64,000 bases of DNA from Pholiota molesta (taxonomy: Eukaryota; Basidiomycota; Agaricomycetes; Agaricales; Strophariaceae): positions 22,351 through 86,350 of the forward strand of contig JACGCK010000187.1 in the NCBI GenBank assembly GCA_014925825.1, written 5' to 3'. Both the position numbers and the translations under genes were made by a program. This document shows positions 1 through 10,840 of the stretch, in pieces. Position 1 is the stretch's first letter, and each line of letters starts with the position of its first letter. Under the pieces are notes generated by a model. That model had not been told where the DNA came from. It ran no database searches and saw nothing but the letters and a program-made list of their open reading frames with translations.

Positions 1-1921
1 AAAATTAGTTAGAGTATATATTACCATGCTGAATATTAAAATTACCTGACGCCAAGTCTGCGGATGCGACCATTCCCATGTCGGAATGCGACGAACTAGA
101 TCTTCTTGGTCGAACATAAAGTGCAGTATTATTGCGAGGGCGCCTACTGGACAGCGAAGGGGATCTTTATGAGGAAGAACAAAGCTATGAGCTGGTTCTG
201 TTTTCTTATTAATTGATATTAGCTCAAGTATATTTGCAGTGTTGAAAAATATTATACTTACTCCAGGAGACTGTCTTGGTCTCATAATGAAGGGCCAAGA
301 CACCAGGAATATTTTGTATAATCGGAGAAACACTCCCATCCTGTAGTGATATTCTGGTACCCGTAGTGTGTATGGATGAATGCATGCCATAGGGAGTGAA
401 ACAAGCTCGTCACTCCAGTTCAACATTGAACACTGCCATGTCCATGCAAAGTGTGCCTTTATAACAGAAGGAACTAAACATGTATGATAGTTAGCGAATT
501 TATTGTGTGCAGAATTTTTTTTCCAACCCACGTTGAGATAAATGTTGCATAATTGCGTCAGTAATCTCGCCAAATTGATCTGGTCGAAGCTCAGAGTCGA
601 GAACTGTCCCTTTTGTGACATCGAAGTCTTCATTCCTTGGAGACAAAAAAAAGGTCAGAACAGCGTCATGGAACATTGATTTAAATTGAACATGCTTACT
701 CCAACCGTAATCGCTGAGACTGTATCATAACTGCCTTGAAGAAATCATCCATACGCGAAGTTTTGGCAGGCTGAGTTACTTTCAACTCCAGGTTCTCATC
801 TTCTTGACGTCGGCGAACTCTTCCCAGCATTGTCAACGTCTTCTTGAGTGATGCCTGTACATTAAATCAGGGCTAGAATAAATAAAATTCCCACAAATTA
901 AATAAAGTACATACAGGAGATAGACGTGCAGTTGTAGCTTTACTAGTCCCATCTGTATTAAATAGCTGTCGGCTTGCCTCTCGCTTTAGATACATAATCT
1001 GGTGATGGGCATCGACAATATGATCTGGTATTTCACCAGATTCAATGGCCGTGGAGACCCAGGACTATTATTTCTCAGTCAAAACTAGAGTACATAGTTG
1101 AATAGAAATTAATTTCTTACCCTCCAAAGCTTGAGAACTGAATTTTCTGTCACCCTTCCACTCTTTCGGCGTGTGTCAAGTATAAATTTATCCACCCATG
1201 CCAATGCATCATGTGTCCGAGGTGTATCCACCACCCCTGGATTGTGCACATTCTCGCCAAGCTCGTCATCGTCGTCATCGCCGAAATTCTCGTCACCTTG
1301 ATTATACCCAGCCTCGAAGGACCCTAGCATCTTTTCGGCGTCAGCGTGCACTTGACGGCCGTCAATCTGCACTATGTCGACACCCAGGAGCTCGGCTCCA
1401 CCAGGCTGTGAGGATGGGTCCTTCTCAGCGGCCTGCGGCGATGCGTTCATGCGGCTAAAGTTAAGCTTTCGTGTGAGAGAAATACATAAAAAGAAGAAAG
1501 ATCTGATGGACGCACGAGTGATTCCCAGACGTAGTAGATAAGCGCTCAATCAATTCCGCCTTTTTACCCACTGTGCTCAGCCCCCGGGTGCGGCAGAGCT
1601 GCTTGAGCTCGGTAACCTTATCTCGGAGCTGTGTTGGGCGTAGTTAATCAGTAAGAAATGCGAATAAACTCATAGAAATCAATGTAAGTCTATAACTCAC
1701 TATGCATTAGCACCCGACGGGCGTGCATCGAGCGCCGGCGCTCTATTCTGGGCGTGAGATTGCATAGCCGTGGGTGCGTCTTCGAGAAGCGTATCAATCA
1801 TTCGGTGTGTCTCAGACATGCGTGCCGAGAAAAGCTTACCGATGTCATTCTCCGCGGTTGGATTGGGCATTGGATACTGCGCGTTTAATAAAGCGGGGTC
1901 AAGAGGGATGTCGTGCTGCAT
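1..1921 (-). CDS. SAP-domain plus Crypton/Ndc10-like protein, partial (runs off window start)
   Basis: Unrecognised as a named gene. Several minus-strand exons can be read. A leader at 1701-1921 begins MQHDIPLDP. A SAP-type helix-extension-helix (LRDKVTELKQLC, then KKAELIERL) lies at about 1541-1631. An acidic exon at about 1112-1450 contains a DDDDDE run. Exons below 1000 continue the frame, ending with HSFVLPHKDPLRCPVGAL at about 100-187, followed by a clear splice donor near position 53. The Arg/His-rich 'KDPLRCPVGAL' stretch is typical of the Ndc10-II/Crypton tyrosine-recombinase-like family of fungi, and SAP domains bind DNA, so a DNA-binding or mobile-element-derived nuclear protein is inferred. 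I could not join the leader and SAP exons in one frame, and part of the exon around 250-480 seems to switch frame, so some decay is possible. The C-terminus lies outside the window. Confidence 0.45.
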
Positions 1922-2370
1922 TTTCGTGCGGTTTCCGTGTGCGTAGAGAGTGTAGATTGCAAAAGTAAACTACGAGTACAAAATTGTTATCTTTTTTTCC
2001 GGCGCCTGCGGCGCGCCTTCCATTTTTGGGACTTCACCTTCGGTTCTTGGGGATCACGCAAAGTCACAACTTTGGCCGGCAGAGTTGTGAACGGCCCGCG
2101 AGTTCACAAGTCACATGTTGTGAACTGCGCCAAACAACTTCGGCTGAGGTTCCTAGATCGACTGTCATCTATTATTTGGTCTGTTTTGAGAGACTACTTT
2201 CGCGTCTCGAACTTCCGCTCAACCATCGAGCCACCTCCCCATCTTCCCTCAACCCATGCCTCCAAAGTTTAAGTTTCCTCAGAAAAACCTCTGTGACTGT
2301 AATCACCCGCTACTCTATTATACGGCTGGGGCCGCACAGAGCCCAAGCGCGTTAGCAAAAGCACTTACCA
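1922..2370. other. Intergenic, no gene recognised
   Basis: Stretch between the SAP/Ndc10-like gene and the Plavaka-like relic. Open frames here are short, overlapping and lack splice context or recognisable motifs. It should contain the promoter of the minus-strand gene that starts near 1921, but no specific element was identified. Confidence 0.4.
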
Positions 2371-3293
2371 GTGGCCACGACCATGCACCGTTCCGTGCAC
2401 CAAAACAGCCACCTGCCATTCAACCAATGGCTGGATTTCTTGCCCAGCATACTTGGCACCCAGCTGCCGCTTTGTCACAGCCTCACCACCCAAGTTCCGC
2501 ACGTTCTATTCCCCATCGCCGTGCGCGTAGATCCCATCTTGCGTACTCACAGCCCCTCATCTGAACCTGCTGAACAATGTCTGCGCTGTATGGATTTTGA
2601 TCCCAGCACCGATGGAGGTATAAGCAGGGATGGAGAAGGTGTAGAAAATACAGCTGTAAGTGATGCTGGTGAGACGGGCTCTCCGCGTCGAGGTGAGGAG
2701 CATTATTCCGAAGATTCAGATATCTACGCTCAAGTTCATATATCTACTGTATATGTACATCTCAAACCTGTCAATAAAACACATTATAAAATCTGAGTCT
2801 CATCCTCCAATCCCGGAGCATGCCAATCAACTCAATCAACATGTTCCTCCAGCTCATTCACTAGAAATGACTCCAATTGTGCCCGATTTTCCGAATGAAG
2901 AACCTCAAGCTGTGGATGATATGCAGCCCCATTTAAATTTGACTGAATACAACGGCATAACAGTCGAAAGCTATACCCAATGAGTTGAGAATTGCCCAAG
3001 CATTTATTGCAGCACTGCAGGAAGCGACGATGGCATGATGCTAATGACAAGCATCAGCTACAAAATCCTATTGCAGAGCTAGTTGATCTCACAGAAAACC
3101 CCATCTCCGCACTGACATCAACATTTGTTTGAACACAATAAGCGCCTCTGAGGAAACGTACAAAGATGTCCATCGATCAATCCATACTTACCTTGCTGGT
3201 CCACAGCTCCAGGCTATCTGGCGCAATCCCGAGGATGCTGAAGCTATGCGACATCGCGTTGCGTTCAAGAGATTCTCCAGGAACTAGAATACC
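2371..3293 (+). pseudogene. Decayed Plavaka-like (CACTA superfamily) transposase N-terminal fragment
   Basis: Reading across at least two frameshifts gives a segment resembling the N-terminal part of basidiomycete Plavaka transposases: an acidic Ser/Asp/Glu-rich leader (2570-2760), then RIAQAFIAALQEA (about 2990), QNPIAELVDLTENP (about 3058) and DINICLNTISASEETYKDVH (about 3115-3174). The order 'DLxL-FLxxxNASEETY-xxVR' is characteristic of that family. Internal stops (about 3045 and 3130), a stop at about 3287 and absence of any catalytic region show it is dead. Plavaka elements belong to the EnSpm/CACTA group, the same group suggested for the foldback element at 31062. Family assignment is from memory of typical motifs, not a search. 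Confidence 0.5.
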
Positions 3294-3790
3294 GCAGCGA
3301 TTTCAAAATTAGGCGAAAGCGGACTGCGAAATAACTCTGATGACGCTGAATGCGCGATGAAGTGAAGTCACAGTCCCGTTGCGTCCGCGCAAGACGACAA
3401 CTTCCCGCCAGATTATACAGCAAGGTGTGATGCCACTCCATAATTCCTTCAACCTTTCCGTAGATATAAACGAATTGCCCAATGGTCAGCGTCGCAGAAT
3501 AGCATAGCCTGATACAGTTTGAATTCTGAAAGATCTAGCGGCGGTTGAATTTCTTGAAGTAACTACGAGAGTACTTAGACGCCATAGATAGATTCTTGTT
3601 CACATCCCGCCGTTAGAGAGCGCCGAAGGAAGGTCAACAACGACCCTTATCCTTATCCGAAAGAAACCGTTAACGTCGAAAGTTTTCGAGAACGCAGATC
3701 GCACTGTTTGTTAAGCAATCAATCAATAAACAAAATGAAACGAGTCTTGAGAATAGAGGCAACTCACCGTCGAACAAAGGTCGAGCATTC
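3294..3790. other. Non-coding, homologous to the alpha upstream region
   Basis: No gene. From about 3540 the sequence resembles 7720-7970: both have a '(ccgc/ttgc)cgttagagag' stretch, a run of Lys/Phe-poor AT text and then 'gactcaccgtcg'. The same 'gacggtgag' block, reverse-complemented, occurs upstream of the alpha genes near 45290 and 58310. It is therefore best read as the decayed upstream region of the alpha copy that follows. Confidence 0.4.
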
Positions 3791-4990
3791 ATGGCAGGCA
3801 CAGGCCAGAAAGTTAATCAGATTGCTAGAATATTGATGGAACGAACGCGCGTTAAAACGAGCCAAAAGGCAATTCACCCAGAGAACGCCCCCGCAAGGAT
3901 CTTCGACCCCGCCCGAACGACAGAGGCGATACTTTCTATACTCCTATGCATGAGCTGCCACGCCCGACGGAGCGAAAATCCGCGCCTTGCGCACCACGCA
4001 CAACATACACCAGGAACCTGCACTTTTATCTCCAGAAACACCAAATAGAAATTACATCGCGCAGTCCAGGATCTTCGAGCTGCGAAGGTGGGTTGCGATA
4101 CGGTCTACTCCAAGGAACATCAACTTATTGATTGTATCGATGAATGGGAAGGGCCGCAAAAGCAGACACCAATAGTTCCACCTCAGGGTGGAATGAAAAT
4201 TATTCAAAAGGATCCGAGAGCTCCCCCTGGGCTGGCCACGCACCAGCCACATAGGCGGAAACGTCGAGGCGCAATAGGCCTCGACACACTCTCCGAAGTA
4301 GATGCAATCTTATTCCACCCTTTAGACAGTCGACTGGGGGTGCTGCTAGCAACTTCCGGGCCCAATGGCCTCCTTTCCCAAACACACACGGCGAGCCTTT
4401 GCTGTATGTCGAATTCTGTGGCACCAAAAAGATGAGGCTGGTGATTGCACGAAACTCGAGATCGAGCTTTCGAGAGGACGCGAGGCAAAATACAAGGCCC
4501 AGCGCATGGATCTCAGGGTGTCGAGCAAGAGTCCCATCGCGAAAAGACTCCCCCAAGCCCAAGAGCATCGGCCTACGCCCTCAGACGCAAGCCTCCTCAA
4601 GCACCAACGCAAGCGACGCAGATGTCCGGCACCGAAATACGTCCACTGCGCACGCCCCATCCATCATGCATCTACCACTTTCGCCTGCAACAGCCCTGAC
4701 ACCGCGCTTAGACGAAACGAAGCTCCGCTGACCATGAAGCCTCCTACACATGGCTCTCCTCCGGCCCTACGCTAGCTATGATGGCATTGGGAAGATGCCT
4801 CGGCCGACCAAGTAGGTGGCGATTCCCACTGGGAGCTAGCCTTTACGCGCCCCATCTTGTCCTCATATATCTCCGCCCAACCAACGATGCTGACGCAAGC
4901 TAGACCCTCGTGCAGGGCCTGCACCGCATCTACTGACGAACCTGGGTATCGACAACGGCAATGAGAAAAGGAGATGCGATATCAGCAGTT
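3791..4990 (+). pseudogene. Decayed alpha-family copy (alpha-A)
   Basis: Homologous to alpha-B (8074-9751) over its first exons but broken. The Pro/Ser-rich exon 1 is frame-shifted (about 3850-4085). The first donor (gtgggt at about 4086) and the acceptor (cag before ACACC, about 4164) are still visible. Exon 2 with the conserved GGGTGGAAT start follows (4185), and its inverted partner ATTCCACCCT lies in intron 2 (4312-4321). The exon-2 donor reads 'gaagtag' instead of 'gatgtaag', and a stop occurs in exon 2. Downstream sequence to about 4500 matches alpha-B intron 2 to exon 4 (for example 'gcctttgctgta'), then diverges; no C-terminal helical domain is found. No function can be assigned. Confidence 0.55.
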
Positions 4991-5145
4991 CGGCGTTCGC
5001 AACTGGGCGCACTGCTCAAGCATCACCGCCAGAGGTGGAGCCCACTCGCAAGCATGATGGCACACAGCGTTATGCTCTCCAAAAAATTTAGCAACAACAC
5101 AGAGTACTGAGTCGCAGGCAGTGTACATATGCCGTTGCGCAGATA

Positions 5146-5490
5146 ATGAGGCAAAGCCGCGGCGGGCGAGCATGCGGCATGAAGAGCCTCGCGACACGAG
5201 GACGGAAGGATCGGGCAACGACCTTCGTGGTAATGGGAGGTGCACATGAAGAATTGGCGGCTTACGCACCTCCAGCGCCCAGTTCCAGATGTCAAGCTTG
5301 GCTGCTAGACGGCGGCGGGGCCGGTGTTGCGATTCGATTGTATCCGCAGCAGGGGCCATCGAGTGCGGTCGTCGAGCTCGAGTAAGGCGGACCTGTTTCG
5401 AGAGGGTAGAAGAGGGTTGAGTCAGTAAATCAATACCGGGCATAGAAACAGGCTCGTCGACGAGCCCAGGCGTGAGCTCGAGTCGCGTGT
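5146..5490 (+). pseudogene. Relic of repeat family delta (fragment)
   Basis: Encodes fragments conserved in the minus-strand copies near 40.4, 50.2 and 53.6 kb: a peptide of the type SRCQAW-LDGGGAGVA-RLYP (about 5287-5345) and, after a break, DEPRRELES (about 5458-5484). In the other copies the same two blocks occur in the same order (SRCEAWALDGGGADVAHRLYP and DEPRRELESP at 50.1-50.3 kb). Intervening sequence has no continuous frame. Protein family and function not recognised. Conservation of the two peptides across four loci suggests an ancestral coding gene now mostly decayed. Confidence 0.35.
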
Positions 5491-6534
5491 GTAAGAATAT
5501 CTTGCCTTATTCCATGCGTTTTATTCCGGGGTGTAGGCTGGCGTTGAGGCTACGCCACATATCAGTTTCGTTGGAGTGAGAGTGGACGGGACGGGAGCGC
5601 CAGCATTTATGTCGACATGGTGGGTCGCCACGGACGTGGGACACGACGATGGAGGGCATTGGAGCGGTGTTCGAACTGACAATCGGAGTTTGTAATTCTT
5701 TTGATTTCTTGTCGTCCCTTGGTCGTCCCCATACTATCCCTTGATCATCGATGCCAGCCTTTTTCTTGACTGTTTAGAACTTCGTTGCGCGCAAGCATCT
5801 TGGCTCTCGCTGGGGCCCTGGGCAACACCGGAGGACGTTGGAGGCCGCAGTGTTCATTCAAAGAATGGTCGGTCAAATGTCCATCAATCAACCCTCCATA
5901 TGTCCATGTACATCGAACTTGACCAACGCCCGCCAGAAAGCTCTAGTGTGCCACAGTACGCTTCTGTCGGCGTCAAATACCTTTTCCAAGTTATCTCTTT
6001 CTAGAAGTAGAGACAGAGGACATCCCTGGTGAGTAGCTCCCAATCCATATCAGCGGGGTGCTGATGTATTCGCAGCTGCGCGCAACGATCCACACAGATA
6101 GGTCCGCAAGTTGTATGCGCTCGTCTCGAGGCTGGTTCGGGGCCACTGACCAACGCTGGCGCGCCTTCTGCACCTGAGGCAGCCTTATAGGTACCGGGAC
6201 TCCAAGCAGATGGTGCAACGACCTCGCTATCGGTGGAATATGTGCGCTCAGGGTGTACGGTGGGGACTGATGGAACTGAGTGCGCTGCCGGACTAAGAGA
6301 GTGTTCGTCGGAGCCGTTGACCGCTGCGTGGTACGCACTGCGTATTAACTTCTCTGAGGACTAGCATAATGATCAACATCGTCTTCAGGCACGACAGGAT
6401 TCGACTTCACCATCGGTTTCTCTGCTACCTTCCCTTCGTCCTGCCGCCCTGGTTCGCCCTGGTTCGCGGTACATTCTTTCTGAACGTCCCCGTATGATGG
6501 ACTCCTACCGGGACGGCTGGGGCGTATACTATAC
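5491..6534. other. No convincing gene; decayed accessory DNA
   Basis: Only short overlapping frames. A minus-strand frame at 6345-6536 has a hydrophilic PEDDVDHY-type C-terminus, but I see no paralogue or splice context that supports it. The segment joins the delta relic to an inverted exon-2 module at 6535. Confidence 0.35.
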
Positions 6535-6674
6535 AAGGGTGGGATCTGAACTTAGCTCAAATCTGGGATGGCGTCGAGATCCTTTGGAACTCGGCGCTTC
6601 TGTCGAGGCTGCTGGTGATATTACCGCGCCGAAGGCACTCTTAGATCTTTGGTGTCGTACTCCGGCCCACCCTT
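6535..6674 (-). pseudogene. Inverted exon-2/intron-2 module of the alpha/beta-related family
   Basis: Bounded by AAGGGTGG (6535-6542) and CCACCCTT (6667-6674). On the minus strand the interior matches the module at 48950-49086, including the 'cctcgacagaagcgccgagt' block and the 'cgacgccatcccagat' end before a degenerate donor. Homology with the 49-kb copy continues beyond the inverted repeats ('gactcc..tggggtat'). An isolated relic without neighbouring exons. Confidence 0.5.
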
Positions 6675-7200
6675 GCATGGTATGCTCAGTTCTGGAATGT
6701 CTTGCTGTGATCTCCAGTTATTGATTAAAGTTCATGTCTGACTATACTGCGACGCTGAACATTGAACATTGAAAAAATCTTTTCGATCTATGGCATTGAA
6801 GGAATTATGGAGTGGCGTCGGCCCATCGCGCCTAGCTTCATAATCTCTCGGGAAGTGGTTGTTTTCTGAGGACGCAACAGCACTGTTGCTGTTGGCGCAA
6901 TGACCGCGCTTCGTGTCATCAGAGTTTGATATTCCACAGTCCGCTTTCGCCCAATTTTGCAATCGCTGTAGTAGTTGTGACACACTCCTCCATCCCCACC
7001 CTATCTATAGCACGATGATGATCAAACGTTGCTCCGTCAATGAACTTTCCGAATAAGTACGTCTAACCTGTCAAGAGCTCTAATGGACTACAGTCCCTGG
7101 CTGTTCCTTTTCTCTTCAAACAAGGGCCTTAGTCATTCTTCGTGCACTCTAACGCTGAGCGTTGTATGAATGCCATCTCGACATCTCGATGATGCACCTT
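6675..7200. other. No gene seen
   Basis: Short frames on both strands only, with no conserved motif or paralogue elsewhere in the window that I could identify. Confidence 0.3.
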
Positions 7201-7390
7201 CAACGAACCCGACCCTAGCGCGACGAGGATATAGTTTAAATTGAGAAATATCCTATATGTCGAGGCCTCCACGAGCTCTCTGATGTAACTCGAGTCCCAT
7301 TCCACCCTCAGGGAGAGGCAGCTGATGGTTACTGCTAGCGATTTCCTGATGCAATGGTCACCTATCCATTTAAACCATTTCAATGTCGTC
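7200..7390 (+). pseudogene. Alpha-family relic: end of exon 2 to exon 3
   Basis: Contains 'gtcgaggcctccacgagctc' then 'tctgatgtaact', equivalent to the exon-2 end and donor of alpha-C/D. It is followed by CCACCCT (7303) and the intron-2/exon-3 text 'ggttactgctagcgatt', with the acceptor 'tgctag' intact. Nothing else of alpha remains. An SDR tail follows at once, as at the complete alpha-B locus. Confidence 0.55.
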
Positions 7391-7399
7391 GCCAAATTG

Positions 7400-7600
7400 T
7401 GAACGTGATAATTTAAATGACTACTAATATATTGCTCAATTGGAATCGTGGTATACAATGCTTCCTCATGCATCGGATTACCCCTTTCTACCAAGGCAAA
7501 TTTGTGCCATCGAAATGCCAAAAGGCACCCGTCTTCTCCAGAGTAAGACGCTGCGAGATCTTGATGACATTGTCCGCCTCTGCATGGAATCACTTGACGC
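7400..7600 (-). pseudogene. SDR C-terminal tail relic
   Basis: Closely matches 10220-10410, the 3' end of the SDR at 10321-10765: 'ctaccaaggcaaatttgt' followed by the codons for the GAFWHFDGTNLPW tail. About 60 codons are recognisable, then similarity stops near 7590. Its position directly after an alpha relic repeats the alpha-SDR convergent arrangement. Confidence 0.6.
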
Positions 7601-7719
7601 GTAGCTTGACGCTTTCTATTCGGGGGCGAGCTTCGAAATACATATACATCATGTCCATATTTGGCATTGATACGCGCAGTGAATTAAAATTCTGCACCTG
7701 ATGGAGTATAAACTATTCA

Positions 7720-8073
7720 CGGTGCTAGCAGCGCTTGAATTCCTTGAAATGCTATGATAGTACAAGAGGAACACCACAAATGGGCGCTGGTTCACATCTT
7801 GCCGTTAGAGAGAAGGGGATCAACGACGACCTTTATTCGAAAGTAATTGCAGCCGGGATTTTTTACAACGATTTTTTTTTCGGGGACGTTATCTGTTAAA
7901 AATCAATGAGTCTTGAGGATTGGGGCGACTCACCGTCGTAAGAAGATCGAGTCATTCGTGGCAGGCACAGACCAGATGCATAAAAAGATTGCTAGAATTT
8001 CAAGCAACACTTTGATGGAGGAGCAGGGACTAACAAGAACCAACCAAAATAGCCGGTACAAGGAAGCGAAGGC
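7720..8073 (+). promoter_or_regulatory. Upstream region of alpha-B
   Basis: Non-coding sequence preceding the alpha-B ATG. It shares blocks ('cgttagagag', 'ttattcgaaag', 'gactcaccgtcg') with 3540-3790 and, inverted, with the divergent alpha/beta intergenic regions at 45.2 and 58.3 kb. Conservation across four loci supports a regulatory or 5' UTR role. No specific factor site was identified. Confidence 0.35.
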
Positions 8074-9751
8074 ATGGGAATGACCCTGAATAGCAGCCCC
8101 TTCATGACTCCTCCCCCTTGGAACAAACGCGCGTTGAACGCGCCAGAAGGTCATTCAGCCAGAAAACGACCGCAATATAGGGATATTCGACCCCGCCCGA
8201 GACATAAAAACGACACTTCCTATCCTCATATGCACGAACCGCCAGGGCCGATGGAGCGAGGCCCATGTGTTGCGCACCAAGCGCAACCTGCGCCAGAACC
8301 CTCGCACCTGCATTCTCAGCAACGCCGGTTGGGAGCCACATCTCAACGTCCAGGACCTGCGAGCTACGAAGGTGAGCCGCGGTATGGTCTGCCCCAGAAA
8401 ATGCGAGCTTACCAACCTCATCGATGAATAGGGAGTGCCGCAAGAGCAGACAATGTTAGTTCCACCTCAGGGTGGAATAGAGATCACTCAATACGATCCG
8501 AGAGCCCCTCGGGGCTGGCCACACCATCAGCCACGTAGGTGGAAGCGTCGAGGCCCAATGGGCCTTGACACACTCTCCGATGTAAGTGCGACCTCATTCC
8601 ACCCTTAGATGGTCGACTGATTGTGCCGCTAGCATCTTCCGACCTCGATGGTCTCGTTTCACGAGCGAACTACAGGAGCCTTTGCTGTAAGTTGAATTCT
8701 GTCCCACTGAAAAGACGAAGAGAATTACTCTGATGATCGCCAAAGCTATATCTCTGCGCACCTGAGAGGATTAAACTGCGCCGACAAGAGTCAAGATGGT
8801 CCGATACCACTGTCTTCGAACAACACACCGATTCCGCTGATTGCCCAATCGCTCAGGCTGTGGCGGGCTTACCAGGACACCATACAGCATGGGCACGCCT
8901 TGGATACCCTAGCCTCAAGTCCCGAAGATCTGCCGTCCTTCGACATCTGGCTGGAGTCGCCCCTACAGTTCGAGAGGAGTGGGGTTCAGTTGATGAAAAT
9001 GGCGCACGCAGACATCTTGTCGGTGTCGTCCTCGCCATTGGGCTCGCACACTACCGACGCGCAACCACCTGCGCACAAGCTTGGAAGGCCCACCTGCAGC
9101 ACGGATCAGATCTCAAGTACCGCTCACATTCCTGGCGACAACTCACCTCATAGTCCCTCCTGCAACACGCCATCATCATCGTCATCGTTATCGGCGCTCA
9201 CTGCCATGCCACTGCCCTCGTCGTCATCCTCGCATTCGCAGTGGGTTGCTGGTAGTTTCTGGCTTTCATTTCCTGAGCTCAGGGCCGACACGAATGCGAG
9301 CTACTGGCCGCCAACGTCCTCGGATGGCTCGTCGTCATCATCGCCGGCGCACATGTGGAGTCAGCCAATTCCTCTGCTCGAGAACATGCGATACGACACT
9401 GCGCCGTCGTCTTCGCCCTCGCCGCCGGTGCCATCGGTGCTGCTATCGTCCTCGAGGTCTTGCCCCGTGCATCGTGCCAGGGCACCAATGGGGACAGTGT
9501 CGGAGGCCACTGTTCTGTGGTTAGTGCGCAACAAACCCCCCGCACTTGTATCTGGTTTGCTATCAGAGGCACTATCATTGAAGGATCCGGAGACTCAGCT
9601 CTCCGTTCTGGTGTTACGGGATGTTTTGGGTCGACATCGTGTGACTGCCGCGGAGGGCAATGAATTCGAGGCGACAGTCTATGACGAATCTATGGATGAG
9701 CGTCAGCGTGGGCGTCGGCAGCGCAAGCCCCGGCGACGCTCCGACAACTGA
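8074..9751 (+). CDS. Alpha-family protein, divergent copy (alpha-B), probably frameshifted
   Basis: Four exons inferred by alignment to alpha-C/D: 8074-8371, 8450-about 8580, about 8632-8693 and about 8750-9751. The start is supported by the shared N-terminus MxMTLxxS followed by a Pro/Arg-rich stretch. The last exon encodes a Ser-rich region, then the conserved C-terminal domain beginning GTVSEATVLWLVRNKPP, with RDVLGRHRVTAAE, and a basic end (RQRGRRQRKPRRR) that looks like a nuclear localisation signal. Exon 2 appears to lack one base relative to alpha-C/D, which brings a stop (about 8537), so this copy may be non-functional although exon 4 is cleanly open. Function unknown; a nuclear role is inferred only from the basic tail. 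An SDR follows in convergent orientation. Confidence 0.6.
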
Positions 9752-10320
9752 GGTACGTCAGCTCCTTTCAACCGTCTGCGAATCGTACATGAAACCTACT
9801 GTAAACATGGATCTGGACATGGACTTTGAAGTGCCCACTAGCAAGAACATGAGGCGGTCGCAAGGTACACAAAGCGGTCGCAGGACAGTCAAGAAATCAG
9901 GAGATGTTTCGTAGAGGTTGGCGTCGAGGATGGCGATGCGGAATATACGAGGCAGATGGAAAGGTTATCGATGGAACGAGAACAGACAAATATTCTGTCG
10001 AAGACGGTTGGAAGACGGACCGGCCGGAACGGGCACATCTCCTCAAGCCGTGCCCGTCCTCTACTCCCTGCTCTCGGATCTATACGCCACCTGCAATACC
10101 AGTGTCTCTTTAATTATTTCTACCTTCACCATTGCTTTGTGTACTATTTCTTACGTATATATACCTACATTTTCCACACAATTTAATATTTGATCCAGAA
10201 TTAATACACAACTGACGCAGAAGTAATTGCAAAAATTGTGGACGTGATGATGACTATCCGACTATACTTTGTTCGATTGAATCATAGCAGGTATATTTAT
10301 GATCCTCAGATTACCCCTCT
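9752..10320. other. 3' region of alpha-B and spacer to the SDR
   Basis: After the alpha-B stop, the text near 9905-10000 ('gaggatggcgatgcggaatata', 'ggttatcgatgga') matches the 3' flanks of alpha-C (about 43,400) and alpha-D (about 56,440). A related 'tgctatcgatggga' motif follows the beta genes at 48 and 60.9 kb. It probably represents 3' UTR or a lost terminal exon. 10200-10320 is AT-rich and holds the SDR 3' end. Confidence 0.4.
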
Positions 10321-10765
10321 CTACCAAGGCAAATTTGTACCATCGAAATGCCAAAAGGCGCCCGTCTTCTCCAGCGTAAGGCCTTGCGAGATCTTGATGA
10401 CATTGTCCGCCGCCGCCTCCGGAGGAAAGTGGGGCACATGCGGCGCATACTTGGCCATCCACTCGTTAATCCCCTCGCCGAGCGACGTCTGCGACCACCC
10501 GGGGTGGATAGCGGCGGTGGTGACGCCGTCGTACTTCAGCGTCGCGGCCCACTTGTGCGCGAGCATGTTCAATGCGGCTTTGGCGACAGAGTAGGCGTTG
10601 AACTGGCCTGCCATAAGGAAAGTAATCTGGGAGGAGGCGAGGACGGAGGAGATGAATATGATGCGCTTTAGTTCGGATTTCTTGATGAGTGGGAGGAAGG
10701 CTCGGGAGACGCGCAGAGGTGCGACGGTGCTAAACGACATTTCGTCGGCGAACTCGTCGAGGTTC
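10321..10765 (-). pseudogene. Short-chain dehydrogenase/reductase, C-terminal exon only
   Basis: Encodes about 148 residues of a classical SDR. The catalytic Ser region is IFISSVLASSQ, the YxxxK motif is intact as AYSVAKAALNMLAH, and the downstream part (IHPGWSQTSLGEG) and tail are normal. The exon opens at an acceptor (ttag, 10767-10766) with GAACCTCGACGAG, which is exactly where exon 3 of the 5' half at 32885-33453 begins. The Rossmann TGxxxGxG half is absent upstream, because similarity to the other copy is lost inside the preceding intron (about 10805). This is thus the severed 3' half of a gene whose 5' half survives elsewhere in the window. It retains an open frame but cannot make a full SDR. 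Confidence 0.75.
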
Positions 10766-10840
10766 CTAAATAATCAAAGATCCTAAGCTGAGGATACAAA
10801 AAATATAGCAATATTGACCACTACATGTTTTGAAATACTT

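Noticed and set aside
8900..9751. Treating the 283-residue frame as a complete gene
   Set aside because: Alignment to alpha-C and alpha-D shows it is the last exon; upstream exons with splice sites are present from 8074.
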